Assembly: GCA_003550325.1 (NCBI GenBank)
Contig: QKWP01002108.1
Location: forward strand, 1-64,000
Length of the DNA: 64,000 bases
DNA from: Gigaspora rosea
Taxonomy: Eukaryota > Glomeromycota > Glomeromycetes > Diversisporales > Gigasporaceae
Direction: 5' to 3'
The notes beneath the pieces are model-generated. The model was given only the letters and a program-made list of their open reading frames with translations. It was not told the origin of the DNA and made no database searches. The translations under genes and the position numbers were made by a program. Numbering within the stretch: position 1 is the stretch's first letter; every line of letters begins with the position of its first letter. Shown piece by piece: positions 11,402 through 22,410 of this stretch.

Positions 11402-12727
11402 ATTGTTTGTTGAATTAATATCCGACTAATAATTATGTAATTTGATTAAAGTAAAAATAATAATAAAATGTCTTGCGACATATTATATAGCTTCTTATAG
11501 TATGTTACAAATAATTTTCGTGTGAATTTTTCAAGAAATTTATTTTAACGTGAAACAGTAATAAAAAAAAAAATAAAAAAAATTTTTTGTCTAATAACAC
11601 AAAATTTGAAATATCGATACTTATTTTCTAGTTTTACTATTTACCTCTTTGCAAGAAAATAAATCAGTTTCTGATACTATGGATACTGATATAGATTTTC
11701 CCTTTCTTACTCATATTGCTTTTAACCAACTTGTATCAGAATTTCTATCAAAACGTTCACCTAAGCAACGAAGAAAAGCAATAATCACACAAGAAGATTA
11801 TGATCTAATTCTTAGCATTTTAAATGATCTCAAAAACACGTCTATCGGAACTCCAAAAGATCGATTTTGGGCAAAAAATAGCTTTTATTTGCGTGATCTT
11901 GGAACACCTCAAAATCCAATTCTTCAACTCATGGAGTTAAAAAAGAAAAAAAAAGGTCGGATCGTGTTATTTGTCCATTTCAAAATCTCTATGAGGTTTT
12001 GGGAAAAGTACATGGAAGCATACACCAACATTGTGGATCAAAAAAAATATATGATGCAATTGGTAGTCAATATGCCTATGTCCCTAGATCATTTATAGAG
12101 CAATATGTTGCTCGATGTACGCAATGTTGTACACGAAGGAGTTTTCCTGCGCCCGTTGTTGGAAAAACTATTATATCAAAAAAATTTTTACAACGTGTAT
12201 AGGTCGATCTTGTTTCATTTGAAAAGTATCCGGATAAAGAATACCGCTATATTGCACATCTCCGGGACCACTTCACCTGTTTTTCATGGACATGTCCATT
12301 GCGTACCAAAGAAGCAGCAGAAGTCGCTGCATTTTTATTTTCAGTATTTACTGTTTTTGGGCCCTCTTTCATTTTGCAAAGTGATAATGGGCGGGAATTT
12401 ACTGCACAAATTATTCACGAGCTTATTGGTCTATGGAAAGAAATTTACATCATCAATGGGTGCCCCTGCCATCTTCAGTCGCAAGACTCAGTTGAAAGCT
12501 CTAACAAAACTTTAAAAAATGTACTTTCAACATGGATGGAAGATAACGAACGAAGGAATTGGAGCATTGGCCTTCCTATAGTTACATATGCCATGAATAT
12601 CCGTTGTTCTAGACCGACTAGCTATATACCATACGAATTAGTTTTTGGGCAACACCATTACGTTACTTTAATATGGTCGAAGAATGGAAGCAGTGTAATG
12701 TCAACATGGAAGAAGACTTGCCTAAAG

Positions 12728-12955
12728 ATATTATTGAAAACGGGGAAGGTTCTGAGAATGAGGATGACAACGATATTATTGAAAATGGTGAAGGTTCTGA
12801 GAATGAGGATGACAACGATATTATTGAAAACGGGGAAGGTTCCAATAATGAGGATGACAACGATATTATTGAAAACGGTGAAGGTTCTGAGAATGTAGAT
12901 GAGAATGATAATATTGAAAACAGGAAGGGTTCTGAGAATGTAGATTATAATGATA
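12728..12955 (+). repeat. 45-bp in-frame tandem repeat, acidic
   Basis: Five head-to-tail units of 45 bp encode DIIENGEGSENEDDN and variants, placed between the integrase core and its C-terminal part. The first four are nearly identical and the last has diverged. A multiple-of-three unit suggests expansion while the frame was still translated. Confidence 0.85.
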
Positions 12956-13329
12956 GTTTATGTTATGATTGTGATGATTTTAATGACACAGATGGTAGTC
13001 ATATTTTACATGGAAAATTTAATTACGACCTCGCTCATCTAGAAGTAGTTGAAAATAATGAAGGTAAAAAAATAATAATTAGAATATAGGCATTGCATTA
13101 TTTTAAGTTGAAATTAGTCAAGATAAAGCATCAAAGCCAATTCAAATATTTAACGTATTCAGATCTACTGGAGATAGTACCCAACCAGACGATGAAATTT
13201 CAATAATAGCTTTGTCAAGTTTCTCAAAATCTTCGCCATTTTCTGATACCACAGAAAATGATTATACGGTATTACAAGATAATGGTGTAAGCAAAGATGT
13301 TGAAATGCTAAGCGAGCAAACAATAGATA

Positions 13330-13965
13330 ATGCTATAGATGATCAGGAGTGAATAAGAGACAAGGTCGTAATTGATTTATAATTTTTGTTATAAATTTAT
13401 TAAATATAAGTTTAATTCTATTTATAAATAGAAAAATCAAAAATTAGTTAATTCGAATGGCTTTAATTCTAATACAGATGATGCTATAGATGGTCAGGAG
13501 CGAATAATAAGAGACAAGGTCATGATTTATAATTTCTTTGTTATAAAATTTTATTAATTATGGTCTTAATTCTAATTTTATATTTATTATAAATAGGAAA
13601 CTCAAGAATTATTCAATTCAAATAACTTTAATCTTAACATGGACGGTGCCGCAAATGGTCAGAAGCGAATAATGAGAGACGAGGTTATAGCTTATAAAAT
13701 TTTATTAATTACAGCTTTAATTCTAATCCTAATTATTATACTGTAATAGCAAAATCAAGAATTAGTTAACTCGAATGGTTTTATTCATAACTTTGGCGAT
13801 GCTATAAATGATCAGGAGCAAATAATAAGAGACAGTATGGTAATTAATTTATAATTTTTTGTTATGGAGTTTATTAATAACTTTAATTTCATTTATAAAA
13901 TAGAAAATTCAAGAACCAGTTAATTCTTCTAATAAAAAACGTCGGCTTCAGGTTCTTCAAGAAGT
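13330..13965 (+). repeat. Tandem repeat of an exon plus its intron (~155 bp unit)
   Basis: Four units start near 13333, 13485, 13647 and 13799. Each has a short coding piece of about 29 codons (NQELVNSNGF...DGQERIIRDK type) ending at AG|GT and followed by an AT-rich segment ending in TAG that looks like a short GT-AG intron. Spliced in order, units two to four stay open and run into the basic C-terminal region. In the first unit CGA has become TGA (13350). Confidence 0.65.
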
Positions 13966-14880
13966 ATCGAATAGTACAACATATCAATATAACATTTACT
14001 GCCAAGTTGCAAATAAAAGCCTCGAGAATTATCATTCTAAGATGGAAAATCAAATGCACACAAAGAAAAAAAATTCACGAACGTCCTTTTAAAGTTGGTG
14101 ATCTTGTAAAAATTCAAATTGCAAAGATTGACCATAGGCCTGGTGATCGTTGTGCACTTCCATGCAAAATTTTTTCAGTACTTCCCAATGATATGTATCA
14201 CCTCACATGCTGTTTTGGTGTTCTGAAAAATGTATTTCCAGCTAGTGAAGTTTTACCTCTCAGGCCGAAAGAATTTTCAGAACTGGATGATCCTCCGACC
14301 AATACAGTTGTTAGTATTGTTGAGGCTGCAAGACTTCAATCAAACACCCTCGCTAGTAATAAAGGATGTAACTGCAGAGGCGATTGTCTTACAGCAAGAT
14401 GCTTTTGTAAAAAAGCAAATGTTTTATATAGAAGTGGATGTCATCCAAAGAATTCAAAATGCAAGCATAAGGCTTGAAAATCAGATGGGTTATTATAATG
14501 ATAAGAATTAAAAGTATTGAATGAAAATGTTAGATTTTCTGATATGTATTTTGCAAATTGATTACAAATTCTTATCGCTTTATGCGCATAATACTATGCT
14601 TTTTTAGACCTTTAATATAAATAAAGGAAATTCACTTACCCAGTATACGCATTTACTAATTTTCACCCACCTTTCCTATTGGTCGCAGGTAAATCACATG
14701 CATAATGTTTGACAACTGGGATTAGGAGTCATGAGTTTAACAAAAAAAAAAAACAGATCAAGATTTTTTTTTTGACTCATATCTTGATTATACGTTCTTT
14801 TTTTTTAAAAACATATAAGACATAGCAATTTTATAGCTACTTGGAGGAAATTATTCAGGAGAAATGTTTCAAAAAATATA

Positions 14881-15086
14881 CAAGTCATTCGTTATAGTGA
14901 ACTTTTGACATAGTGAAGACTAATCAAAATCTCGATATATAGTGAAGTTAAGTTCAAAGCCAGTTTATATAAAATTCTTTCATTATAGTGAATTTACTAA
15001 TAAAACTCTAATAAAACTCTCTATATAGTAAATTTTGAACAATTTTTATTAACGGAATTTATTACTTCACCATAATGAGATGATTG
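14881..15086. mobile_element. Tc1/pogo-like MITE, copy 1
   Basis: A 206-bp element between TA dinucleotides (14879-14880, 15087-15088). The ends are CAAGTCATTCGTTATAGTGAA and the complement of CAATCATCTCATTATGGTGA. It matches 21951-22145 in reverse complement over its full length. The TA duplication and ATAGTGAA-rich termini suit a pogo-like origin. No transposase is present. Confidence 0.8.
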
Positions 15087-15270
15087 TATTTAGATTTTAT
15101 TATGAAATTTATTCGACCGAGATTTGACATGATATATCGAAGACCAGTTTGTTAGTTGGGCTAATATGAAGAATTGCAGTTTTTATTACTGATAAAATAA
15201 AAAAATACAAAGGTATTTAAACTTTTATGGATTAAGTTATTGAAAAATAGACAAATTGGAGATAAATTAT

Positions 15271-15843
15271 TTAAAATCTACTTTGTTTTTTAAATTTTAC
15301 ATTTTTGGGTATGGCATTGGAAGTTTCCACCTCATCATCATCATTATCAATAGTTTCTGGTACAGCATCAATTCTTGCTATTCTTACTCTCTCCAATTGG
15401 ACAGCCTGTCGAAGTGTTGATCGTAAACTATGGATATCTTCATAACTTTTATCTTTCCACTCTGCAGCGGTTGCTTGAAGTTCTTGTAGTTTTTCAAATT
15501 CATATTTTTCTTTTTCCTTATAGTTTACATGTGGATAAGAAGAGTTAGAAGAATCAAAATTTTCCATCTCAGATTGTTGAAATTGAAGGAGTTGGTCGGT
15601 TTCTTCACTTTCTTCAGGAACCTGAAGCTGACTTAGCACATGCTTGCAGGGCAATTGACGTGCTCTGAAATCATGACAACTACAGATGTATGAGGTAATA
15701 TCTAAATTGTCTTCACTATTATTTCTTCGAACCGAATATTCTATATTAGCATTAGTCATGGAACGAACAATCCAAGTATCTGAACTAATGCTATATATAT
15801 TATTCGGATTAATTTTTGTTCCTGCAATTTCCCGAATTCGTTG
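15271..15843 (-). CDS. SWIM zinc-finger protein, 3' exon
   Basis: A SWIM domain binds one zinc ion through a CxCx(n)CxH motif and mediates DNA or protein contacts; it is common at the C-terminus of MULE transposases and in stand-alone fungal proteins. Here the motif is CSCHDFRARQLPCKH, with Cys 26, 28 and 38 and His 40 counted from the Met at 15759. The frame is also open upstream of that Met, to 15843 (IAGTKINPNNIYS and SDTWIVRSM), where GATGATGACAG| gives a possible intron acceptor, so translation probably starts in an upstream exon I could not place. The C-terminal part is Gln/Glu-rich, probably coiled coil, with an acidic patch and a basic end (KKQSRF). No transposase catalytic region is visible nearby. 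It could be a host gene fragment or a MULE remnant; the frame itself is intact. Confidence 0.6.
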   Translation of the reverse strand, partial: QRIREIAGTKINPNNIYSISSDTWIVRSMTNANIEYSVRRNNSEDNLDITSYICSCHDFRARQLPCKHVLSQLQVPEESEETDQLLQFQQSEMENFDSSNSSYPHVNYKEKEKYEFEKLQELQATAAEWKDKSYEDIHSLRSTLRQAVQLERVRIARIDAVPETIDNDDDEVETSNAIPKNVKFKKQSRF

Positions 15844-15849
15844 CTGTCA

Positions 15850-17700
15850 TCATCATAGGTTCATTCTTCCAACATCCAGGTCATCCAAAAAAATAGAGAA
15901 ATCCAAGTCCCGGAGAACTATTTCTACAAGAAGTATACCTCACCGTCAAGGCGCCGTTTAGGTCATCCTCTCACATATATGTATTTCAACTTACGATAGT
16001 CAAAGTGATTTAATGCTAAGCCGTCTCTTTTATAATTTTTAGATTAAATTAGTAAGAAAAGCTTCGATAATTTATTCACTTAATTGATGAATTGTAAGCC
16101 TTGACATGCAAGGAAGTATTTCATTTTATTTTTTTACTCCTTTATTATTTGATCGCTTTATCTCATCCTTTTTTTTTTATTTCATCACGAATTCGGCATA
16201 CATATATTCAAGGATAACGATTTTATTATATGCACCGAAGAATTTTGTATCTATAGAATACGTGTTTGGAAAGTCTTTTCCGCAAACGATATCCATTTGT
16301 AAGAGATGCCAATTTGATAATAATTTATTATACCAATATTAAATGTTGTAGCAATAGAAAAAAATTTATTAACAATTAAAATTTAATACAATAAATAGAA
16401 TTTAATTATACACATAATGCTATCTAAACGCACGACTCAATTTGAGATATTCGTGCTATCCGTGAACATAATTTTATACATGTAGACAGCATTCACTAGC
16501 CAAATGCCGTAAAGTCAATTGTCTAAATACATATTAATGTAATGAATTTGTATACATTTAACTGTATTATTTATAATTTAAATATTTAGTATGGATAGCA
16601 TCATAGTAAACATAATTTTATACATTCCAGTATTCACCGGAGAGTCAATTGTCTAAATGTATATGCATTAATATAAAGAATTTGTATGCAATATGCATTT
16701 AATTGTGTATTAATTAAATAAATATTAAATAGATTTAGATAGATTTATTAAATAATAATAAATTTAAATATTTAATACGTATAGATAGCGTTATGATAGA
16801 AATAAATATTATAACATCACGAATTAGAAAGAAAATATAGATAAAGTCACGAATAGATAAATTCGCAATTGGAAAATAAAAATCAATGACTGTATTTTAT
16901 TAGGGCGAAAATATTAAATCGATCCTTTGATTAGTAATAATTAATCTTTTTTACGTAATTATTTAACCCATATCAATCAAGAAATTCAATACGCAAGAAA
17001 TAAATTTTCAACGAATAGTGCGTTCATACTTATGCAATTTTAGGAATTTATCACTATTCAAACAAATAAATTCCTGAAATTGCATAAGTCCAGACATTCT
17101 AATCAGCGAAACTTCACTCCTTCCATATTATTACACCTCATTAGAGGCGTGTCACTCCTTGGTTAAATTGCATTAAACAATACCGCTTATATTTGCCTAA
17201 ATTTATATATCAGTTTAACGTAAAGCCCTGCGTTCAGCACTTCTTTAGTATCCCTCACACCAAGACCCGGGTTTGCTTTACTCTAAAACCCTTTAATCAA
17301 GCTTACAAGATTATTTAGATTTAATAAAATCGAACTTCTGCTTAAATATTACATCTCCAGGTATCAAGTTACCTGATTCATATCCGATACTGAATACAGC
17401 GCCTACAGTGAGAAGTTTCTACAAGACAAAAACACAGGATTAATAATGTTTAGATCTAAAGATCACAAAGTAAAAATAGTTTTTTTTTTAAGTTTAAACT
17501 TACGACCTATATTGACCCATATTAAATGTTTTAACTGTCCTTTTACAACTATTTCTGACGTATAAAGCTTTAATAATGAAATCGTATGGCACTTTGATTT
17601 TTTTACGCTAAAAATAAATATTAAAGATGAAAATTAGTAAATGCAAATATGTCTAATATAATAAAAGTTAAATTAATTGAAGTTCCATGTGGCACATCCA
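15850..17700. other. Non-coding stretch with a short tandem duplication and a hairpin
   Basis: No convincing gene is seen. 16463-16604 and 16605-16735 form a ~140-bp direct duplication (shared ACATAATTTTATACAT and AGTCAATTGTCTAAAT). 17030-17092 is a short foldback, ACTTATGCAATTTTAGGAAT facing ATTCCTGAAATTGCATAAGT, possibly a minimal MITE. The part at 17100-17460 is less AT-rich than its surroundings and could hold unrecognised exons. Confidence 0.5.
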
Positions 17701-17710
17701 GTTGAGTGAT

Positions 17711-17875
17711 TATCAATCCGGGCAACCCGCTTAAGAATTCTAAATTCGGCTGCCCCGATTCTGAATCAGGACAGCCGGATTCTAAATTGGAATCAAATTA
17801 TCAATCTGGGCAACCCGCTTAAGAATTCTAAATTCGGCTACCCCGGACAACCGGATTCTAAATCGGGCGGATTCT
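17711..17875 (+). repeat. Two direct copies of an ~85-bp GC-richer unit
   Basis: CAACCCGCTTAAGAATTCTA occurs near 17722 and 17807, followed in both by AAATTCGGCT and CCCCG, and then by related CCGGATTCTAAAT sequences. The function is unknown; it may be a decayed subterminal region of an element. Confidence 0.7.
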
Positions 17876-17929
17876 TATCTGGGGTACAACATATATATTA
17901 TTGCAATATGATCATTACAAAATCGAATT

Positions 17930-19222
17930 CAGCATATTATTCCTATTGCAACCCAAATTGATTGGAATGCTACATGGCTTTTCCTTAACAATAACCACAA
18001 ATGCTCATACAATTATACTTACTTTCAACTTTGCCTATCCAAATCATTTCGAATTAAAAACTTACTTCATATGCTCTCTACACTACCTTATCTTAACTCC
18101 TTAAAAATTTTACAAATTCTAAATACACAAAAGATATTTTCTGCAACCAATCTGAAAGCCAATTTCATTGGCTACTTTGTACTAAATATAATAATATATC
18201 TAGGAATGTTACAGTTCCAGAAGAACCGTTGTTCGGACCAGTTTTTTGAACCGGTAGAAATAGTTCTTGGTCCAAGAATTAAGACCGGTCTAAAGTCGGT
18301 CCATATAAATAAACACAAATATCACGATTATAATCAAAATAGAAGTAAGGGAATAATCACAAATAATTCTAAAAAGTATCTGTGTTTATTTTTATTATAA
18401 GAAAATATATTAATTTGTAGTAAGCTTTATTGTAAATCTTAATATCCATCGTGATTGTAAAAGAAACTTCATTTCGCATTATTGCTATAAACAATTATAG
18501 GAAGTATAGAAGTTTGGCAATAGAAGTTTGGCAAGCACAAAAAGGGTTGTTTTTATATAATACTGTAAAAAATAAAGCGCGTTAAAAATAATAAAAATAA
18601 TAAATAAATGATATTGTGCTAATTAAGTGTGTATGTATTTGAAGGTTTTTTTTTTTACAAAATAAATTTGCCAAAGATTTCGGTACTATAGCAGTGCTAA
18701 TCTACATATACGGTTTAGTGATATTACAGTAATTGCTTAAATTATATGCACTCTTATTGTGGTGGTCCGGTCCGGATCTGGTCCCAAACCGGACTAGTTT
18801 ATTTTTTACCAGTTCATAAGCCTTGGTCTAGTCTATGGTCTGTGCCTGAACCGGTCTTTTGAACCAAGACCGAACCAAGACAGACTATAACATCCCTAAA
18901 TATATCCCAAATCATCCATAATACTATTACACAATTCTTATTCTTAGATCTCTCAGATATAACAAATTTCAGATTCAACAACTTCATACAAATCTTATTA
19001 ATCACCAATGCTTAAATCCTAATTACAATCCCCTTCAATACCCCTTATTTATAACTATCATTCAAGGCTTTATTCTACTCCCATTAATTAATACAATATC
19101 CCGATATTCTTCTTACAAAATAGTTTCCAATATTGCTACTAAAATTCTCCTAAATATCTTTTATAATATTTATGAACAACTTTGGAAATCTTACTGTGCT
19201 AAACTTGCACAATGGAAAACCT
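17930..19222 (+). pseudogene. Non-LTR retrotransposon ORF2 C-terminal remnant
   Basis: Pieces of the region downstream of reverse transcriptase in fungal LINE ORF2 proteins can be read on the plus strand: a frame with KSFRIKNLLHMLSTLP (near 18035-18085), then SESQFHWLLCTKYNN (18147-18195), a HWxxC-type motif usual there, then after the 18201-18898 insertion IHNTITQFLFLDLSDITNF (near 18910-18975), and finally FYNIYEQLWKSYCAKLAQW near 19160-19215. Stops and shifts are frequent. It differs from the LINE copies at 34.7 and 57.3 kb, so it represents another LINE family. The hAT MITE split it after it had inserted. Confidence 0.55.
18201..18898. mobile_element. hAT-type MITE
   Basis: A 698-bp non-autonomous element with ends TAGGAATGTTACAG and CTATAACATCCCTA and a perfect 8-bp target duplication, aatatatc (18193-18200 and 18899-18906). 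The subterminal regions carry many GGTCC/GAACCGGTC motifs on both strands. It interrupts a LINE remnant. No transposase frame is present. Confidence 0.9.
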
Positions 19223-19945
19223 CTCAAAGCTTTAGCTCATTATCTACTAGTCTTCCAAATCCACATACTTCTGTATATAAACATGCTAGAATTCACTATA
19301 CCTATAGTTGAATCTGTGGTCTTCCTGACTAGCTACATGATGAAGATACAAATACATGTCTACCTACTGGTTGTGCACTCGAAAAATTGATACCATTAAA
19401 TATAGCTCAAATACTAATTCTATACTCTATATTCAAATCTAAATGAGTTTTAACTACTCTAGTAGGTTTAAATTAGATAATATTAATTTTGTCTACAGTC
19501 TGAGTCTCAACTCTTGTAATATAAACTATATTAAAAATATTCTTGTAATATTGAGAAACCTCAAGAGGAATCTCACACAGTTTATCAATAAAAATAGAGA
19601 CAAAACCTTATCTTAATTACAAAAAAAAAAAATTTAATGATTTTACTACCATTAGAATTACAAAAATATGCTCTATAACATTGTTAGTTGAAAAAAAAGG
19701 TTAGCTTAGTAAAAAAACTGTAATTGCTCTGATAGTACCAGATTTCTAAAATTTAAATAAACAATAATTGATTTTTTTCAATTTACTATATATGAAAAAT
19801 GCTTAAAGCTATGTATAATTATATGTTTTTTACTTTTTGATTAGAGGTAAAGTAAGAATTAGTTTGGGGTTAAAGTTAAAGTGTACTATAAGATGTATAT
19901 CTAATTTCGTAAATCATTCTAATTTCATAGATTATAATATTTCAT
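19223..19945. other. AT-rich, no recognisable feature
   Basis: I see no gene, clear repeat or RNA here. It probably continues from the LINE remnant. Confidence 0.5.
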
Positions 19946-19949
19946 GATA

Positions 19950-20635
19950 TTTTATGATCTTGTGATCCAATTTGGATAATTTTGATATCATTCGAATCGT
20001 CTTACTGAGATGATTCTAATGGTACTAAAATTAGCTGAATTAGATTTCAATATCCTGAGATAAAAGATACATTTATTATTTTTTGAGAACAAATATGGGA
20101 GTGAATCAGTAGAAAAGGGACAAATCATTTTTAATAAAATTTTTTTAATTTTTAAATTAAAATATCTTAATGACTATTTAATCAAATTTGCTAAAAATTT
20201 TTTTATTTTAATCTTGGATTATATAGAATTAAAATAAAAAATAATTTATTAAATTTATTAAAATAGTTGTTAAGATATTTAAGCTTAAAGTTTTAAAAAC
20301 TTTTATTTAGAAAAAATTTGTCTCTTTTCTACTGACTCACCTCCATATATTTTCATAGGATTGTGTATCTCAATCCTGTAATCTAATTTGGATAATTTTG
20401 GTATTATTCGAATTGTCTCACTGAGATGAATCTAATGGAGCTAAAACTATCCAAATTGGATTATAGGATCCAGAAGTATAAGGTGTTTTCTGTAATCAAA
20501 TTTATTTCTGTGGATTGTATATCTTATGACTTTGCAACCCAATTTGGATGATTTAGATATTATTCAAATCGTCTCAATAAGATGATTTGAATGGTACCAA
20601 AATTGTCTAAATCAAATCAAAGAGTTCCAAAATAC
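19950..20635. repeat. Three copies of a ~120-bp repeat
   Basis: Units near 19950-20068, 20355-20480 and 20512-20635 share CCAATTTGGATAATTTTG, an ATT-ATTCGAAT-CGTCT block and a GAGATGATTCTAATGG block. The gap between the first two is filled by the foldback element at 20093-20348, which inserted later. Confidence 0.75.
20093..20348. mobile_element. Foldback MITE
   Basis: Inverted ends ATATGGGAGTGAATCAGTAG and CTACTGACTCACCTCCATAT continue inward through AAAAGGGACAAAT. The whole 256 bp is close to palindromic. Relatives lie at 3811-3876 (deleted form) and 7371-7608 (related interior). The target duplication is uncertain (TA or ATAT). Confidence 0.7.
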
Positions 20636-20639
20636 ATAG

Positions 20640-21838
20640 TTTATGAAAATAAAATTAATTTTTTGTTATACCTTACATTTAAACAACTAAGTCTATTAAT
20701 AAAATCTTGTCCAAATTCTGTAAAAAATTTTATTATATATAATTTAGTATAACGAACATATTATTTAGCAAACTTTGTTCAATTTACTTAACAAAAAAAT
20801 CAAGTTCATTAAGTTCATGGAATTAGAACTATGGTTTTTAAATTCTCATAAATTATATAGATTATAACTTTTATTATTAAAAAAATTTTTTAGTATATAA
20901 AGTTTAAAAAAATTTTATTGTTAAATAATAAATTGATTATATATTTTATATATTAAATTTTACAAATAAATACAATCTTTTGAAGAACTTTAATATATGA
21001 CAAAAAAAAATTTATAGAATTAGATATAATTACCTTATAGTAAAATTGCTTTTTCAACATTTTTTGTTAATGTCCAAAGTAGTTTTAGATGCTCATTTCT
21101 TGAATTTTTGACATTTTTCACTTTTTTTATTTGTTTTTGTTTATCGGACTAGTGTTAGGCTGATCCGTATTAATTAAAACAAACAATTTTATTGGCTTTA
21201 TATTATATGACCATACATGGCTTTAAGCGATCCCTATATAGTAATATATGTAGCTTCTGTTTGGTATATAGATTACGAATTAATTTATAAAAATATTAAA
21301 AGTGTTAAAATTTTTGTTGAAATTATTGTTGAAATTAAAAAAAAATTAAAATTAATTTTACTATTATCTATAGGTATAAGTTACTACTAGGCCTCTCAAA
21401 CTAGGTATACTATATAGAAGTACCTATAACTAAATTTTACAGTAGATAACATACTTGCAAAAATTGTTCTCCTATAATTTTTACTAAAAATAAACTGTTA
21501 TAGTTTGGGTTAAAGTTAGATTAATATTAGAGTTAAAACAGCTATTAGAACAATAGAATTTCTATTAGTAAAATTTCACAAGCATTTTTTAATTAGGCTG
21601 CAAAAGATAGTTTTTTAATTAAAGTTTTATATTATTTCTGTTTTTTTGTAAAAAAATAGGTTGCTTTAGTTGTTTATATTACATTGATTTTAAAATTTAA
21701 TTGGTCAAAAATCATGGAAAGAAACAATTTTTGTGAGTGCGCTAGAGAGTTGTATAAGGCAATGTCTGTCAATTACTCACAAAAAATTTAATTTCTATAT
21801 AAATGCATTTTTATTGAATAGTTTAATACAATAAATTT
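20640..21838. other. AT-rich, no gene
   Basis: Mostly A/T-rich sequence. I see no gene, RNA or well-defined element. Confidence 0.5.
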
Positions 21839-21839
21839 A

Positions 21840-22410
21840 TGAACATTAGTACAAACATTAGTATAAAAATTAGTATAAACTTTAGTATAAATTTTAGTAC
21901 TAACATTTGTACTCATATTTGTACTAATATTTGTACCAATATTTGTACTACAAATCACTCTCATTATAGTAAAATAATCCATTCTATTAATAAAAATTTT
22001 TAAAAAATTTATTATATTGAGAGCTTTATTAGTAAATTCACTATATTAAGAAAATTTTATATAAACTGTCTTTAAGTTAACTTCACTATATCAAAATTTT
22101 AATTAGTCTTCACTATCAAGAGTTTACTATAACAAAAGTGACTTGTAATATTTAACTAATATTTGTACTAACTTTTATATAACATTTATACTAATGTTTG
22201 TACTAATGTTCATACTAGCATTTGTACTAATATTTATACCAAAAAGAAATATCTATTAAGGCATTGATTTATTTTACTTTTTTTAAAAAACTTTTATATA
22301 TATAATTTTTTTATTACTAAAAGTTTATACAAATATTTATACTAATATTTATACTAATTTTTATACAAATATTAATACAAATGTTTGTATAAACATTAAT
22401 ACTAATGTAG
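21840..22410. repeat. 12-bp minisatellite (ATTAGTATAAAC type)
   Basis: Twelve-base units such as ACATTAGTACAA repeat from about 21840 to 21950, again at 22150-22245 and at 22325-22405. A frame across it on the minus strand gives a four-residue repeat (TNxS/TNVY) that is a product of the repeat and not a gene. A 195-bp MITE (21951-22145) splits the array. Confidence 0.85.
21951..22145. mobile_element. Tc1/pogo-like MITE, copy 2
   Basis: A 195-bp element flanked by TA (21949-21950, 22146-22147), ends CAAATCACTCTCATTATAG and the complement of CAAGTCACTTTTGTTATAG. It matches 14881-15086 in the opposite orientation. It lies in the minisatellite. Confidence 0.82.

Larger units (their letters stand above)
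11679..14477 (+). pseudogene. KRBA2/Ginger-like DDE integrase gene, broken
   Basis: The product would be a retroviral-type integrase related to the KRBA2/Ginger group of mobile-element proteins. In order: an N-terminal region; an HHCC-type zinc-binding domain (about 12011-12130, HGSIHQHCG then CTQC); a catalytic core with the three acidic residues in place (Asp in HLRDHF near 12268, Asp in QSDNGREF at 12383, Glu in SVESSN at 12494, about 36 residues apart); an acidic repeat; a tandem exon-intron segment; and a basic, Cys-rich tail (CNCRGDC, RCFCKK, near 14369-14420) resembling a CXC domain. The frame shifts near 11945 (A-run), 12660 and 14075 (A-run), and TAG at 12200 and TGA at 13350 interrupt it. 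The first ATG in frame is at 11679. Some shifts could be unrecognised introns, but A-run indels argue for a pseudogene. Confidence 0.75.

Noticed and set aside
21788-21982. Minus-strand frame with a TNxSTNxS repeat peptide
   Set aside because: It is a translation of the 12-bp minisatellite, rich in Tyr/Thr/Asn without any family features, and is cut by a MITE.
21840-22410. CRISPR-like array
   Set aside because: Units are 12 bp with no unique spacers; it is a minisatellite in a eukaryotic context. The same applies to the 36-bp array at 47228.
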